Of a stretch of DNA of 64,000 nt, positions 11,891 to 23,080 are shown in pieces; the stretch's first letter is position 1, and each line of letters begins with the position of its first letter. The position numbers and the translations under genes were made by a program. Where the stretch lies: assembly GCA_949128115.1 (NCBI GenBank), contig OX421966.1, positions 65,965,416-66,029,415 of the forward strand. Direction: 5' to 3'. The stretch is from Anaspis maculata (taxonomy: Eukaryota > Arthropoda > Insecta > Coleoptera > Scraptiidae). The notes below the pieces were generated by a model that was not told the origin of the DNA, did no database searches, and was given only the letters and a program-made list of their open reading frames with translations.

Positions 11891-13865
11891 TAGTGTTGCC
11901 GTCTAGACAAGACAAGACAAGAGTTGCCCTACTCTTGTCTTGTTTTGAAATATCAAGATTATTTCAAAATTTCAAGAAAAGAGTCTAACTCTTGATGAAA
12001 ATTTTTCAAGAGTCTAGATAGACTCTTGAAATTAAATTACTAAAAAACCCTTTCTTCCAAGAAAAATACGTGAAAAATACGAAAAAAACAGAGAAACTGT
12101 GAGGAGCAAGGAGCACCCTTCGAATAGAGACTGCGTTTTAATAAAATATTCTACGGTATATACAAGTTCAAATTTCAGAACAAAGATATACTTTTATTGG
12201 CACTGAAATTTATTATTGGTGTGAATGCTGAAAGAAAAGATTGCCACTGCCACCCCCGACCTGTTAGTACACGTGTTTCTGCAATGGGGTCTTATATAAA
12301 ATCACAAGATACGATTTTATATAGCCGTAGGTTGATGCCTGAATAAATATAGTCAACTACTGTTCATTTAAAAAAGTACTCAAAAAATCTGGCAGCGGAA
12401 AAGGATAGAGAAATTCAACTCACCGCAGTCCATCGGCTCGAATCGAATAAATAAACAAGCCAAGAACAATACCAGGTTGTCATGAACGTCAAGAAACAGT
12501 CAACGAAAGAGTCACAGTCAAGAAAAAGTTAAACAATCAACTCCAATATTATTTTGCTGTTTGGTGTTCGAAACATTGCTGCTGGACAAAGAAATGTAAA
12601 TAATTGGGTTCAAGCGGGACCCAGAGTTCCCAGATGTCGTGGTGCAGACGTGGTCCAATATTTTTGTCGAAAATATACCGATTATTTGCAGACCTGTGCC
12701 AGGTTCCCGCTTGTGTCAACCTGACGCGGCAAAAAGACTAACTTCACTCAAGTTGTAGGAAGAACACCAGCCTGATCGGTATTTTGCCTTGATACATTGA
12801 AAGAATATCTGACTGCAGCATGTTGTCTGAATGATTCTCCTTTTATTGGCAAGAAACACTTTGTTCCGCAGCTATTGACCAAAAGCTTCATCGAGCTACC
12901 TAATTTCTTAGAAGTTGCGATCTGAGAAGACGCAGATATTTTTTGGAAAAGTAGAAATGGAGATGTTGGACAGTCCTTGAAAAAAAACACTCGGACGAAA
13001 CTTTCGCATGAGAACCGGAAAAAACAGTAGAGACATACAGAGTCTGGAGGAGATGTCATGTGAATATACATATGTATAATCACAAGACATTATTATAATT
13101 CGACATGGCATCTCTCTGGCAACGCTTTCCCGTTCTCTGATGCAAAATTGATAAATTCATAGTGAACTGCCACCACAAACCAGAAATTACATTGTCTTAT
13201 GATACACATATAAAATTCACAATATACAGAAAGATGCTTCTATGTGTTGTTTTGTTTTTCCTAATCTTCAAAATATTCATGGACTGTAGACTCCCTATCA
13301 GACACAGCATAGCAACAACGGTCGATGCATAATGACATGATGGTCTGCCTAGTGCGCAAGCGCAAAACAGGTTTATTGCTTCATTATTCTCCCAATTTGA
13401 ACTCCCAAATTCCCAGATTTTTTCCTGAAAAAAGTCGGGACTTTTGAGACGAGATATTTTATATCGTCTGTAGTGATCTTGGTACTTTGATTCCAACAAA
13501 TAAAAGAAAAATAGCATGAGAACCCTTTGCATTCATTTTCATTTCAAATAAATATAGTTTTGAATAGCATTTTGTCATACCGTTTACCCTTATTTATGTT
13601 ATTTTATGTTGTCAATAAACTCTGTAAGAAATCTCCAATCTAATCACACATCAAGTAGAAAATAAAAACCATCAGCGGAGAGGAATGTATCAGATTTTTT
13701 TTAAATTTTTCCTGTTCAAGAGTCTAAACAAGACTCTTGATCTTGACAGCCCTACTCTTGTCTTGTCTAGAAATTTCAAGACAAGAGTTTCTAGAGGTCT
13801 TGTCTAAGTCTTGACGCCTTTTCAAGACAAGAGTCTAGAAAGTCTAACTCTAGACGGCAACACTA
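11891..13865. mobile_element. hAT-type DNA transposon, 1975 bp, with exact 8-bp target duplication
   Basis: The ends are perfect 17-bp terminal inverted repeats: TAGTGTTGCCGTCTAGA at 11891 and its complement ending at 13865. They are flanked by the identical 8-mer GCTGGTTC at 11883-11890 and 13866-13873. An 8-bp duplication and a TAGTGTTG-type end are typical of the hAT superfamily. Subterminal regions (11905-12030, 13715-13850) are packed with CTCTTGTCTTG and CAAGAGTCTAGA motifs in both orientations, as expected for transposase-binding sites. The interior holds two minus-strand frames (12748-13083, 13197-13532) with no recognisable transposase motif, so I take it to be non-autonomous or gutted. 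It lies about 280 bp upstream of the Runt exon's start codon. Confidence 0.9.
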
Positions 13866-14059
13866 GCTGGTTCACCAGGTGAAAAATACCACTGCACACT
13901 GTCACACAATTTGTGATGCTAATGATCCCGATTCTATCCAAATTTCACTCGTTCGTGCTCGTATACTTAACAAGCAAGAATTCATTACAGTGCCCTCGAC
14001 AGTGCCCGAATGTCAGGCAACCTCTCATGCATGCAGCACGTGTTTCATCCTTTCTGGAA

Positions 14060-16700
14060 AGCCACTCATTCTACCCTGCAAATTTTGAGGTATGCCGCTA
14101 TGCCACTTGGCAGAGTTTTCCCATGGAATTTTGTCTTGATTTTAAGAAATGGTGCCACGATGGTGGTCAGTGCAGACGCTGTATACAGGTGATCAAAAAT
14201 GAAAAAGTTCAAACTCAGGAACCAAAAGAGTTGGAGCCATGAAAATCACTAAGTAAATTTACAATTTGATGCTTATCAAGATGAAACAAACCGCGCCTGA
14301 ATATCTTGAGTCGTTTTAGGCCAGTAGCAGGAAGCGAGAAAGCGACTTATGCTTGCAAAAGGTCCCATAAAAAATTTTTCTTTCGATATTGGTTCACTGG
14401 GGAGTCCTAATGAAGAATTTCAAATTTGTGAACTTGTGTGACCTCCGGAACCGTGGTAAAAAAAATTAGGAGGTTGAAAGTTTGTGAAAATCGTCCGTTT
14501 TTCTTGAATAACTCGTAAACGGTGATTCTACGAACAAGATGTCCGGCAGTCAAATCAAAGATCGTGAAAATTTGAACAAAAAAATGCCATCGTCATTGCT
14601 GTGTAATAAACGGTTATCTAAATACAGTTCTTGGAAGTCTACCCTGAGTATCGCTCAGAGCTGTCAGCTAAATTCTGGCTGTCAAACTGCAGCTTCTCAC
14701 TCAAGAGGCTATACTGTTGTTGTCCGTGAACGGATATGCTTGCCCCAAACATTTCTTGAAAGGCAATCAAACCGGCTTTAATATGGTTTCAATGTACATC
14801 CGTTAAAGTCTGTATCTTGGATGTTATCAGCCGTCAAATTTGGTAGTGGATCAACCGCGGGACCTTTAAAAAGCGCACTTTTTCCGTTCCTTTCATAAGG
14901 TCTGCTTTTTTTGCAGGTAAACGCTGTTCACGGAACATGTAGAACAAAGTGTGCTTAACAGAACCTCGCTTACAAAAAATTTCCTTTTTTTGTAGTTTTC
15001 AAGATATATGCGATCAAATGTGCGCCTTTCGAAGGTCCCGCGGTTGATCCAGTACCGACTTTGACTGCTGATCACATCCAAGATACAGATTGTGACGACA
15101 CTGCAGTCAAAGCATATCGAATCTCACTCAATTGTCTTTCAAGAAATGTTTATGGCAACCACATCCGTTCACGGACAATGACAGTATAGCCTCTTGAGTG
15201 AGAACCTGCAGTTTGACAGGCAGAATTCATCCGACAGCTTCGATCGATTTCAAAGGTAGACTTCCGAAAGCTGTATTTCGGTAACCGTTTATTGCACAGC
15301 AATGGTTTTGGCATCATTTTGTTCAAAATTTGATGCTCTTGAATGACTATCAGACATTTTGTTCGTGGAGTCACCGTTTACAAGTTATTCAAGAAAAACG
15401 GACGATTTTCACAAATTTTCAACTTCTTCATTTTTTTACTATAGTTCCGGAGGTCACACAAGGTCACAAATTTTGATTCTTCATTAATACTTCCTAGTAA
15501 GCTGATATCAAGATAAACATTTTCTATGGAACCTTTTGCAACCTCGAATATTACTGCTACTGGCCTATTTCAGAGATATCCTGGAAGGTAGCGGTCGGTT
15601 TCATAAAAATGAAATTTTTCACAAAATCTGTGAGTTTTCAAGATATTCAAATGAAATTTGATACTTACGCCAAGATTCACGTCAGAAATGCAATGCGATG
15701 TGGTGCTACCGTCTCCGCCTACTATTTTCAAAAATAAGACAAGCAATTGTAATTTTTTTCATGACCGCCATTTTGAACTCACCCAGTATTCAATAAGTAG
15801 AGAATCGATGGGTGGGTACTAGTGAAATTGGTCATATGCAGTAATCCAAAGGCTAACATAATCATTCCTAGCAAGCCACTTTGTTTTTATTACCCGTTAG
15901 GTGATGTTGAACCCGTTTTTACGAGTTTTACGAGGAGCTATTTTTTCCATGATATTTCAGACAGGACTCAAGATAATCCAAACTGGGTTTGTAATTCACA
16001 TCGAAAATGAGGTTGAATTCTTTTAAAAACTCTTTTATATTTTCAATAGTCATTTTGGCCATGGTGAGGGCCGATGCTGTGAAATTCGTGAAAATGGGTT
16101 CAACATCACCTTACGGCCAATAAAATGGAAGTGGCTTGCTGGGAATGGTTATGTTTGCCTTTGAATTAAGTATTGCATATGACCAATTTTACTAAAAGTA
16201 CCAATCGATTTCCCACTTATTGAACACCGGGTGAGTTCAAAATGGCGGTCATGAAAAAAATTACAATTGCTTGTCTTATTTTCTAAAATAGTAGGCGGAG
16301 ACGGTGGCACCACATCGCATTGCATTTCTGACGTCAATCTTGACGGAAATATCAAATTTCATCCGAATACCTCCGAAAATGTGAAATTTATTGAAATCTG
16401 CAATTTTCATGAAACCGACCACTACTTTCAGGATATTTCTGAAACGGCTGAAGATATTCAGACGCGGTCTGTTTTATCTTGGTGAACATCGAATGGTGCA
16501 TCTACTTGATGACTTTCATGACATTGATGGCTCCAGCTCTTTTGGTTCCTGAGTTTGAATTTTTCCATTTTTGATCACCTTGTATACAACGTCTGCACCG
16601 ACCATCATCGTGGCACCACTTCTAAAAATGAAGACAATGTTCCATAGAACAATTCTCCCAAGTGGCATCGCGGCCTCAAGATTTTCAGGGTTCGTCTAAT
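14060..16700. repeat. Compound palindrome with three stems (cloverleaf-like)
   Basis: Three pairs of inverted arms fit together. Outer stem: 14060-14325 pairs with 16440-16700 (for example GTGCAGACGCTGTATACAGG near 14170 against CCTTGTATACAACGTCTGCA near 16580). Hairpin one: 14326-14884 pairs with 15016-15575, spacer 14885-15015. Hairpin two: 15580-15935 pairs with 16085-16438, spacer 15936-16084. Arms are diverged by substitutions and short indels. There is no domain in any frame. Antiparallel frames such as 14539-14781 and 15150-15374 encode similar peptides only because the DNA is inverted. The two hairpins share no sequence with each other. Confidence 0.85.
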
Positions 16701-16721
16701 TTTTTTATGTCGTTCACCTTG

Positions 16722-16875
16722 GGTTCCACCAAAATTTTAGGAGCAGATTAAATCTATCACTCTTCACGCTGATAGTTGCTATGCACCAGCCAATAGGATG
16801 GCCAGTTGCTTAGCTACTATCAGAGTGATAAAGTTATCGCGTTGATAAAAGTTTGGTGGAACCCGAGGTTAGCCG
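16722..16875. mobile_element. Palindromic MITE, GGGTTCCACCAAA family (second copy)
   Basis: Ends CCTTGGGTTCCACCAAAATT and TTTGGTGGAACCCGAGGTTA; internal blocks match the copy at 10939-11092 in reverse order. It lies just outside the compound palindrome. Confidence 0.75.
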
Positions 16876-17539
16876 CGCAATTATTTGTATTCACTACCCG
16901 CCTATTATTGAATGGGTTTTTGAATAGCTGAACATCTCGCAACAAAAAATAGAAACTTTTGGTGGCTTCGGTTCGTCGGCAAAATCTCTTAGTTCCAAAA
17001 TTGGTTCAAAAATTTCCAAAAACTTGTGAGATACTTAAATCGGTCCAGTGATCTTCTCAAACAGAGAATGAACATTTTTATTCAGAGGAGGAACGTTCCT
17101 CCAATTCTGGCGAACCTTCCTCCTCCAAAATTTCACAGACATATCTACCATTTCACGTACCCATCCCTCAATTTCAGTCTGTTTTCATTATACTTGCTTC
17201 CTGACTGTATATTTTTTACTTTGAAAAAATAGCATGATTGTTACTAGGTACTTCTTTTTTGATAGGCTCCTTTGAGGCGTCAGCAATGCCAGATCAACAT
17301 ATTTCTCGTCCCTAGGCCTGCCTCAAATTCAAGATTCCAAAGATTCTTAAGACTAGCTCAACACCAAATTTTTCGCCGAAGTTGAAACTCATGCACTTTA
17401 TTGCAGAACGATTCATCCGATTTGAACAGTTCTTCACCAGATTGTAGGGAGACTCTTTAGGAATCTGAATGTACAACAAATCTTAGAAAAAAAATATCAG
17501 TTTTGGCTATACCGGGTGTGACATTGATGTGGTGTCTTC
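16876..17539. other. Noncoding DNA, nothing recognised
   Basis: Short frames only (for example 17026-17232), with no domains, no repeats shared with other parts of the window and no clear splice signals. Confidence 0.35.
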
Positions 17540-18175
17540 CCCCGTATCTTTGAGACTTCCTGTGGAGAGCACCGGCGATAGCAGAAATTCACCATTTTTG
17601 GCCATCTCTACCTCCATTCACCTCAACGTCCTTTGTTGGATTCAAAGTGCAATCCAGATATTTAAAGAAAATATAGTTTTTTCTCCACAACAAAACTTGT
17701 TTTCTCCTTTTATGGAGAAAAACTTACACTTCCTCCACCATCTTTAAAGGTGGTGGAGGAAGTGTCTTATTGGAAACCACCATTATAGCCTCCAGGAGGC
17801 CGTGGGCGTGGGTTCAAAATCGATCAGCTTGGATGGTTTTTCCGTTGATTTTATTTTTTTAGCGTTTTACTGTTTTACCTTTACGTCAAGGCGATTTTGA
17901 GACAATCTGGGATAATATTACGAAAATCATTACAACAAAGAAGTTGTTGAAGGAGGTCAAGTTTTCAAAGATGCCTTACTTTGAAAAGAAAAAGAAACCC
18001 TCGACCTCGCCCTCGACGAAACCATGGCATTTGTGGTAAAAAAATCTGTTCCTACTAAAAATCGGGATATCAATTAGAAACAAAAAGGAGAATATTGAGA
18101 AAATATGGCGATATATTGTAGCTGCTGCTATTTCCAGTGCTCTCTACATGGAGTCTTAAAGATACGGAAAAAACC
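17540..18175. repeat. Short-armed inverted-repeat element containing a 40-bp perfect-looking hairpin
   Basis: Outer arms: 17545-17590 (CCGTATCTTTGAGACTTCC) pair with 18115-18170 (GGAGTCTTAAAGATACGG). Inside, 17726-17765 is a 40-bp palindrome (ACACTTCCTCCACCA...TGGTGGAGGAAGTGT) with one mismatched pair. There is no coding frame. Confidence 0.55.
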
Positions 18176-18389
18176 TCACTCCAGCGCGAGGCATATGTAT
18201 GGCAATAGATTCCTGAAGAAGCATCCTATTATTCGGGAAGAAAATGATTGTAGTTGGAATCAAAAGGAATGATTTGTCTTCATACTTGGACGAAAAATTT
18301 TGTGGTACGGTATTGGAAATGGTACACAAGATTTCCTTGTATAAAACTATGATAATAATACTCCCCGATCTTTATTTTCCAAAGTTTCT

Positions 18390-19145
18390 CACTTGGTTTC
18401 TCGCGAAAAAATGAGGATGATTCTTTTGCCATCAGCAGAGTAATTTCCTTTATCTGGAGAGAACGAGCAAAAAGATTGTGACAATATTCAAAATAGCCTA
18501 TAGAAAACTGAGAAAGTCATGGTAATCGTTGTCATCTGTCGATTTTCCAGCGCTATGTACCTATGTTGTCACATCCCTCGTGAAAGCTCTTTGCAGGTAA
18601 ACACGTGTCTACAGCTTCTGTCTTCTATTTGTGCAGCCAGACTACCCTGTCGTTCTCTTCAAATGAGAAAAGTTCCTTTGTTGACGTAAATCAAGTTGTA
18701 CAGAGAGCAAAAAATTATATTGGAATAAAAAACTTACAAATTCACTAGCTGCACGTTATCTACCACTGCGGCCGTTAGTGGCAACTGGCAACAACTGACT
18801 GTGACTGTGGTACAAAAGACGTAGTTGTTATGGCGACTTATTGTCAACTGAGTGAATGTTTGTTTCCACTCTTCACAAACTTCAAGCAAGTGATTATTTG
18901 AGTTTATTCGAGAACTTCCCCGAAAAAAAGCTCATTTGGATGAAATTCTCATGTGAGAAAGCTTCGAGAAAAAACAAGATAAAAGAATTGAATAGGTAAC
19001 GAGACGTGAGAAAATTATAAGAAAATTATAGGAAATCTATGGAAGTTTTTGGAAAAGAAATAAAAAAGTGGAAGATCAAGAGTTTTGTCAAGCGTTTTAT
19101 TAGCACTGCATGTGCGGAAGATGCTTTTCCTTAGTTAGTAGCCAT
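18390..19145 (+). repeat. Low-copy dispersed repeat, copy 1
   Basis: Homologous in direct orientation to 20340-20995. Shared blocks include ...CAGCTAAACTTCAAGCAA-type text near 18885 and 20755, and TTTTATTAGCACTGCATGT near 19100 against 20943. A third, partial copy lies at 27400-27900. There is no coding frame. The strand is only the orientation in which copies agree. Confidence 0.5.
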
Positions 19146-19193
19146 GTTTCAAGTATCAATGCGGCGAAAAAAAGAAGGATATAGATTAATACG

Positions 19194-19409
19194 TATATCT
19201 CATACACTCTCTATTTTCAGTAGATTGACTTTTTGGAGCAAAAATAAAGTGACTAGTTGGGGCGCTGGGAGAACACGGCCGTTGGCCGCTGAAAGTTTCG
19301 CTCCAGAACTTTGCAGGTGCCATCAGCCGTAGCTGTAGCCCCCCAGCTTGTCACTTTATTTTTGCTCCAAAAAGTCATTCTACTGAAATGAGAAAGTGTA
19401 TGGGATATA
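19194..19409. mobile_element. Palindromic 216-bp MITE, copy 1
   Basis: The terminal arms are about 60 bp long (TATATCTCATACACTCTCTA... against ...GAGAAAGTGTATGGGATATA), containing GACTTTTTGGAGCAAAAATA and its complement. A GC-rich core with GGCCGTTGGCC and CAGGTGCCATCAGC separates them. A sister copy of nearly the same length lies at 42952-43171. Confidence 0.8.
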
Positions 19410-19434
19410 GTGCACTAATTTTGACCCGATGTCA

Positions 19435-19582
19435 ATAGGTGCTTTCCTTTTACCACAAAACTCACTGATCTGATCTAAGTTAGAGAGAGAAAGAGCGAGA
19501 AATCACATGCGCGAAAGTGAGAAACCACTAACAACTTAGGTCAGAATACTTAGTTCAGGTTGTAAAAGGAAGGCACCTATTA
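19435..19582. mobile_element. 148-bp MITE with 5-bp target duplication
   Basis: Ends ATAGGTGCTTTCCTTTTAC and GTAAAAGGAAGGCACCTATTA are inverted repeats. TGTCA flanks both sides (19430-19434, 19583-19587). Superfamily unknown. Confidence 0.65.
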
Positions 19583-19589
19583 TGTCACA

Positions 19590-20339
19590 AAGCCAAAGTA
19601 GGTACAGTCCGTTTCACTCTCTATTAGTGTTTTTTTCTTTGTCACAATCGTAAGTTGCATCTCTACGACCCGATCAACAAAATCTCAATTTGAATTTGGG
19701 TTTGCTGTCAAAATATGTATCATGCCAAGTTACTCAAATCAATGAATATTCTATTTCTAAAGCCCATTTTCAATGGAAATTTGGTTTAGGATCTTGTAAG
19801 TACATTTTATAATATCGTGTTTAGTTATTGCCGTGTTTTACTGAAAAGTAGCGACAGTTCAACCTTGGTGTTCACGCTAACCCACTGCTGGAAACATTCA
19901 GTTCTGGCCAATACTAGTTGGTTGACCACTACACATGTGTATATTCCTTACAAAATAAACCATTACCCTGCTCTGTTCAGTGAAACCTATATTTCTTTCA
20001 CCAAAGCCAACAGGAATAATTGATTAAACAAAATTCCACCACGTTTTGCCATAAAAAACCTGTGGTCAACTGATCTTTGTACCTATTAATTCCAGAACTT
20101 TCTCGGAAGAATTTTATGGATGGCATCGGTTCATTGAAGAAAAACCTTGCAAAGAATTACGAGAAAATGGTATTCGATTTCTCGTGGAATAATTTGATAT
20201 TTTTATTTGAAAAAAAAAATAGGCCGCTTCAGGCAGGTAAATAATTTGCTCAAGTTCATCGATATAATGGAGCTTGATCTTCAACCTTCCAACGTCTCGT
20301 CCCGCCAAAGATTAGGTGTAGTTGGAACGCTATCTTTAG
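19590..20339 (+). repeat. Spacer part of the low-copy dispersed repeat
   Basis: Parts of this stretch match 27500-27960 in direct orientation. 19860-19915 (GTTCACGCTAACCCACTG...GGCCAATACTAG) pairs with 27520-27590, and 20050-20200 pairs with 27815-27960. 25097-25180 carries a third version of the GTTAACGCTAACACAAT block. No gene seen. Confidence 0.4.
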
Positions 20340-20995
20340 CATAAAGTGTGACAACCCTCTCAGAGCAAAATACGTGTCCACCAGTTCCCATTTTTACAGA
20401 GAGACTACCATCTTGAACTTTTCAGATGAAAGAAGTCGAAATGAGAATAACTCACAAGATGAAAAACCAAATTAACCTGAAAACTTGAAAGTTAAATAGT
20501 TGTACGTTATCTACTGTTGGAGCCTTTGATGACAAACACAAACATTGGGTAGTATTGATAAAGAATAAGCATAAGCATTTGCTTAGATTCTTGAGGAGTT
20601 GCTAAGCAAACTTTCCCTGACAACGCCTATGAAATCCAAGCGAATGCTTATGCTTATTTTTAATTATACTACCCAGTTGCATCAAAGACGTCGCTGCTCG
20701 ACTAGCTAGTTATTGTCAAGCGAGGAATACCTATTAGCTTCTTGCTATCAAGAACTTCAAGCAAATGATCCTTGTTTTTATTCGAGAGCTTCGAAGAATG
20801 CTCATTTGGATGTAATTATGTAAAAAGACCTCGAGAAAAATGAGAAAATGGATTAGTCAGACAGAGATGAGGTATTCACTTGGAACATCAATGAGAAAGA
20901 AGAATGGGAACATTGAAAACTCAAAAGTTTTTCCAAGCATTTTATGAGCACTGCATGTCGCAGAAGGTGCTTTCCCTAGGTACCAGTTTCTAGTG
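20340..20995 (+). repeat. Low-copy dispersed repeat, copy 2
   Basis: Direct-orientation relative of 18390-19145, about 1.8 kb further on. It carries a MITE (20547-20674) that copy 1 lacks at the corresponding place. Confidence 0.5.
20547..20674. mobile_element. 128-bp palindromic MITE inside repeat copy 2
   Basis: Ends GGGTAGTATTGATAAAGAAT and TTTTTAATTATACTACCC, with AAGCATAAGCATT / AATGCTTATGCTT just inside. There is no coding capacity. Confidence 0.75.
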
Positions 20996-22249
20996 AGTTG
21001 CATTTACCACGCGATCAAAAAAAAATTGTTTTGGATTTGGCTTGGCCGTCAAGTCATTTTTCAGCCATTCAAGTCACTCCAATAAACTTGAAGATAGTTT
21101 CTTTCAGAGCTATTACAATAGAAATTTGGTTGATCATATCAATATGCATAAAGGATAAGAATTTTTCTCGAAGTCTTGCCACACTTGTTCTGATATTATT
21201 CATTTTGTCGACGCGCGTTTCGGCACTAAGCCATTATCAAGACGTCGTCGTCTACAAGGTGAAATGAGAGTATGTAATAGAACAGTAAATTTCAGGCAGT
21301 ATTATCCGTTTCACCCTTATTTGCCACTCAGCAAGCTATGAAAAATTCCAGTTACGTTGGTATCCTTGAGACATACATGTGGTTTCACGCAGTGAAGGTT
21401 ATGTAGCTCCGACATTGATGATCCGAAGATCGATTTTTCAAAGCTGTGAAATCGAACTTCTCACTAATATCACCACACTTATACCGTGATGACGCCGCGC
21501 CGTGGAGAAGAACTTGGGCCGGGGGTCTAGGCCCAAGGAAAGCGAGAAAAAAGCACAGGTGAATTATTATTTGGAACTAAAACATGAATTGCTTGACTCC
21601 AAGTCAAACCTGAGCTGAGAGTAAGAGAACCGTGAGTTTTTACTGACCCGAAGAACTAAAGCGTCCCATTCACCGGCATGTTTTCGGCCATGTTTGACTA
21701 AAGGCGCTCAACGTGCTGAATATGCCGCAAACTTGTATTTTCGTTTGATGGGAAATGATTTGGCATTTTGAAAACTGATTTGACCTGACATTGTCAAAAT
21801 TTGTCAATAAACTGATAGTTTCGTCGGTATGATAAACCTAACAAAACAATATCATGGCTTGCTGTGTGGCAAATAAGGGTGAAACGGATAATAGGTCTCA
21901 CATAACATCCAAAATGGTCGCAGCATAAAAGGTTGTCAGATTTGACGAATTAATTTTTTTTTGTATGTCGAAGTGACAATCATGAGTACCTACGCTGCAA
22001 AAACTTTGTTGATCAAGCCGCAGAACAAGAGCAATAAAACCTATGCTAAACCATTAGAGAAGCTACAGCTACAACTAATAAATAAATGTGTGTGGGAGTG
22101 ATGTGTGGTGAATCGATATTATGTTTATGTTGAATATCTATCATGGTGTCGGAGAAGAACTTCACAAGCTTGACTCAACGGTTCACAAGAGGTTAGTGGT
22201 TTCAGCTGTATCTAAAAGCTGCATGGAGTAATATACCTATATAAAACGT
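20996..22249. other. Noncoding; probable 3' region of a Penelope-like element on the minus strand
   Basis: On the minus strand this lies directly downstream of the endonuclease piece at 22680-22250. It contains the hammerhead-like motif at 21207-21247 but no further coding frame. ATTATCCGTTTCACCCTTATTTGCCA (21302-21327) recurs inverted near 21870-21892, giving a ~600-bp interval bounded by inverted repeats. Confidence 0.35.
21207..21247 (-). ncRNA. Possible degenerate hammerhead ribozyme core
   Basis: The minus strand reads GACGTCTTGATAATGGC, a short loop, then GCCGAAACGCGCGTCGAC. The arrangement matches a minimal hammerhead: a CUGAUGA-like box (here UUGAUAA, two changes), a stem II GGC/GCC, GAAA, a short CGC/GCG stem III, the UC cleavage site, and GUC/GAC closing stem I. 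Penelope-like elements are known to carry minimal hammerheads in their long repeats, and a Penelope endonuclease piece lies upstream on the same strand. The changed core bases suggest it is inactive. Confidence 0.35.
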
Positions 22250-22680
22250 TTCTCTTCCTTCAAGGTCTTGGAATTTTTCGTTTAGGCATTCTTCTTGGTT
22301 TTCAAAATGGTACGACAAATTTGGAGGGATTAGGAGAATTCGTTCGGAATGGATGATTGGTGTAACATTCGGAACTTCGGTACTGGATCGAATGAATGAT
22401 TGGCTGTAATAACATGTCTGGCCATGTTGATTTTGCTTTAGAGTATTCTATCTTTTTTTATTTCAAAATTTCTGCATTATATTCTCGGACTCTTTGCTGA
22501 AAGTCTCTTCCCGCTTCGCCAGTGTATGTACAGTTGCATGATCCACACGACAATTTGTAAACTCCAGATCTTTCGTTTACTGGAACGGGGTCTTTGGGAG
22601 AGGAGAGCCATTTGCGTAAGGTGTTATTCGTTTTATAGCCAATAATAAGTGAATCATTGCTGTCTTTCAGGATGTTAATA
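22250..22680 (-). pseudogene. Penelope-like element, GIY-YIG endonuclease fragment
   Basis: Minus-strand translation gives the end of the RT linker (NNTLRKWL, LIIGYK), then SGVYKLSCGSC, CTYTGEAGRDFQQRV and later VITANHSFDPV. This is the GIY-YIG nuclease layout of Penelope-like elements: a G(V/I)Y strand, a C-x2-C-type knuckle, a Y-x-G strand and a conserved NH motif. A stop codon interrupts the frame after the first half, near 22447. It faces an inverted second copy at 22735-23080 across a 55-bp spacer, so the two form a palindrome. Confidence 0.75.
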
Positions 22681-22734
22681 GTGTCGTATGATGGTATTCA
22701 TATTCATATTTATAATAATATAGATTGAGAATGA

Positions 22735-23080
22735 ATGAGAGCAATGATTCACTTATTATTGGATATAAAACGAATAACACCTTACGCAAATGGCTCTCCT
22801 GTCCCAAAGACCCTGTTCCAGTAAACGAAAGATCTGGAGTTTGCAAGTTGTCGTGTGGATCATGCAACTGTACGGGAAAGAAACTTTGAGCAAAGAGTCC
22901 GAGAACATAACGCAAAAATTTTGAAATCAAAAAAGATAGGATACTTTGAAGCAAAATCAAACATGTCTAGATATGTTATTACAGCCAATCATTCATTCGA
23001 TCCAGTACAGAATTTCCGAATGTTACACCAATCATCCATCTATTCCAAAAGAATTCTTCTAGAACCTTCGTCCAGGTAAG
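22735..23080 (+). pseudogene. Penelope-like element, GIY-YIG endonuclease fragment, inverted partner
   Basis: The plus strand carries the same region: RSGVCKLSCGSCNC, then GRNFEQRVREHNAKILK, YVITANHSFDPVQNFRMLHQ and KRILLE. Relative to its partner, a short deletion at about 22874 removes the Y-x-G-x-x strand, so the nuclease would be dead. The GVY tyrosine has become Cys. It is cut at 23080, where the minus-strand LINE begins. Confidence 0.75.

Noticed and set aside
14539..15374. Opposed ORFs with similar peptides (14539-14781 and 15150-15374) as paralogous genes
   Set aside because: They are the two arms of the first hairpin in the compound palindrome.
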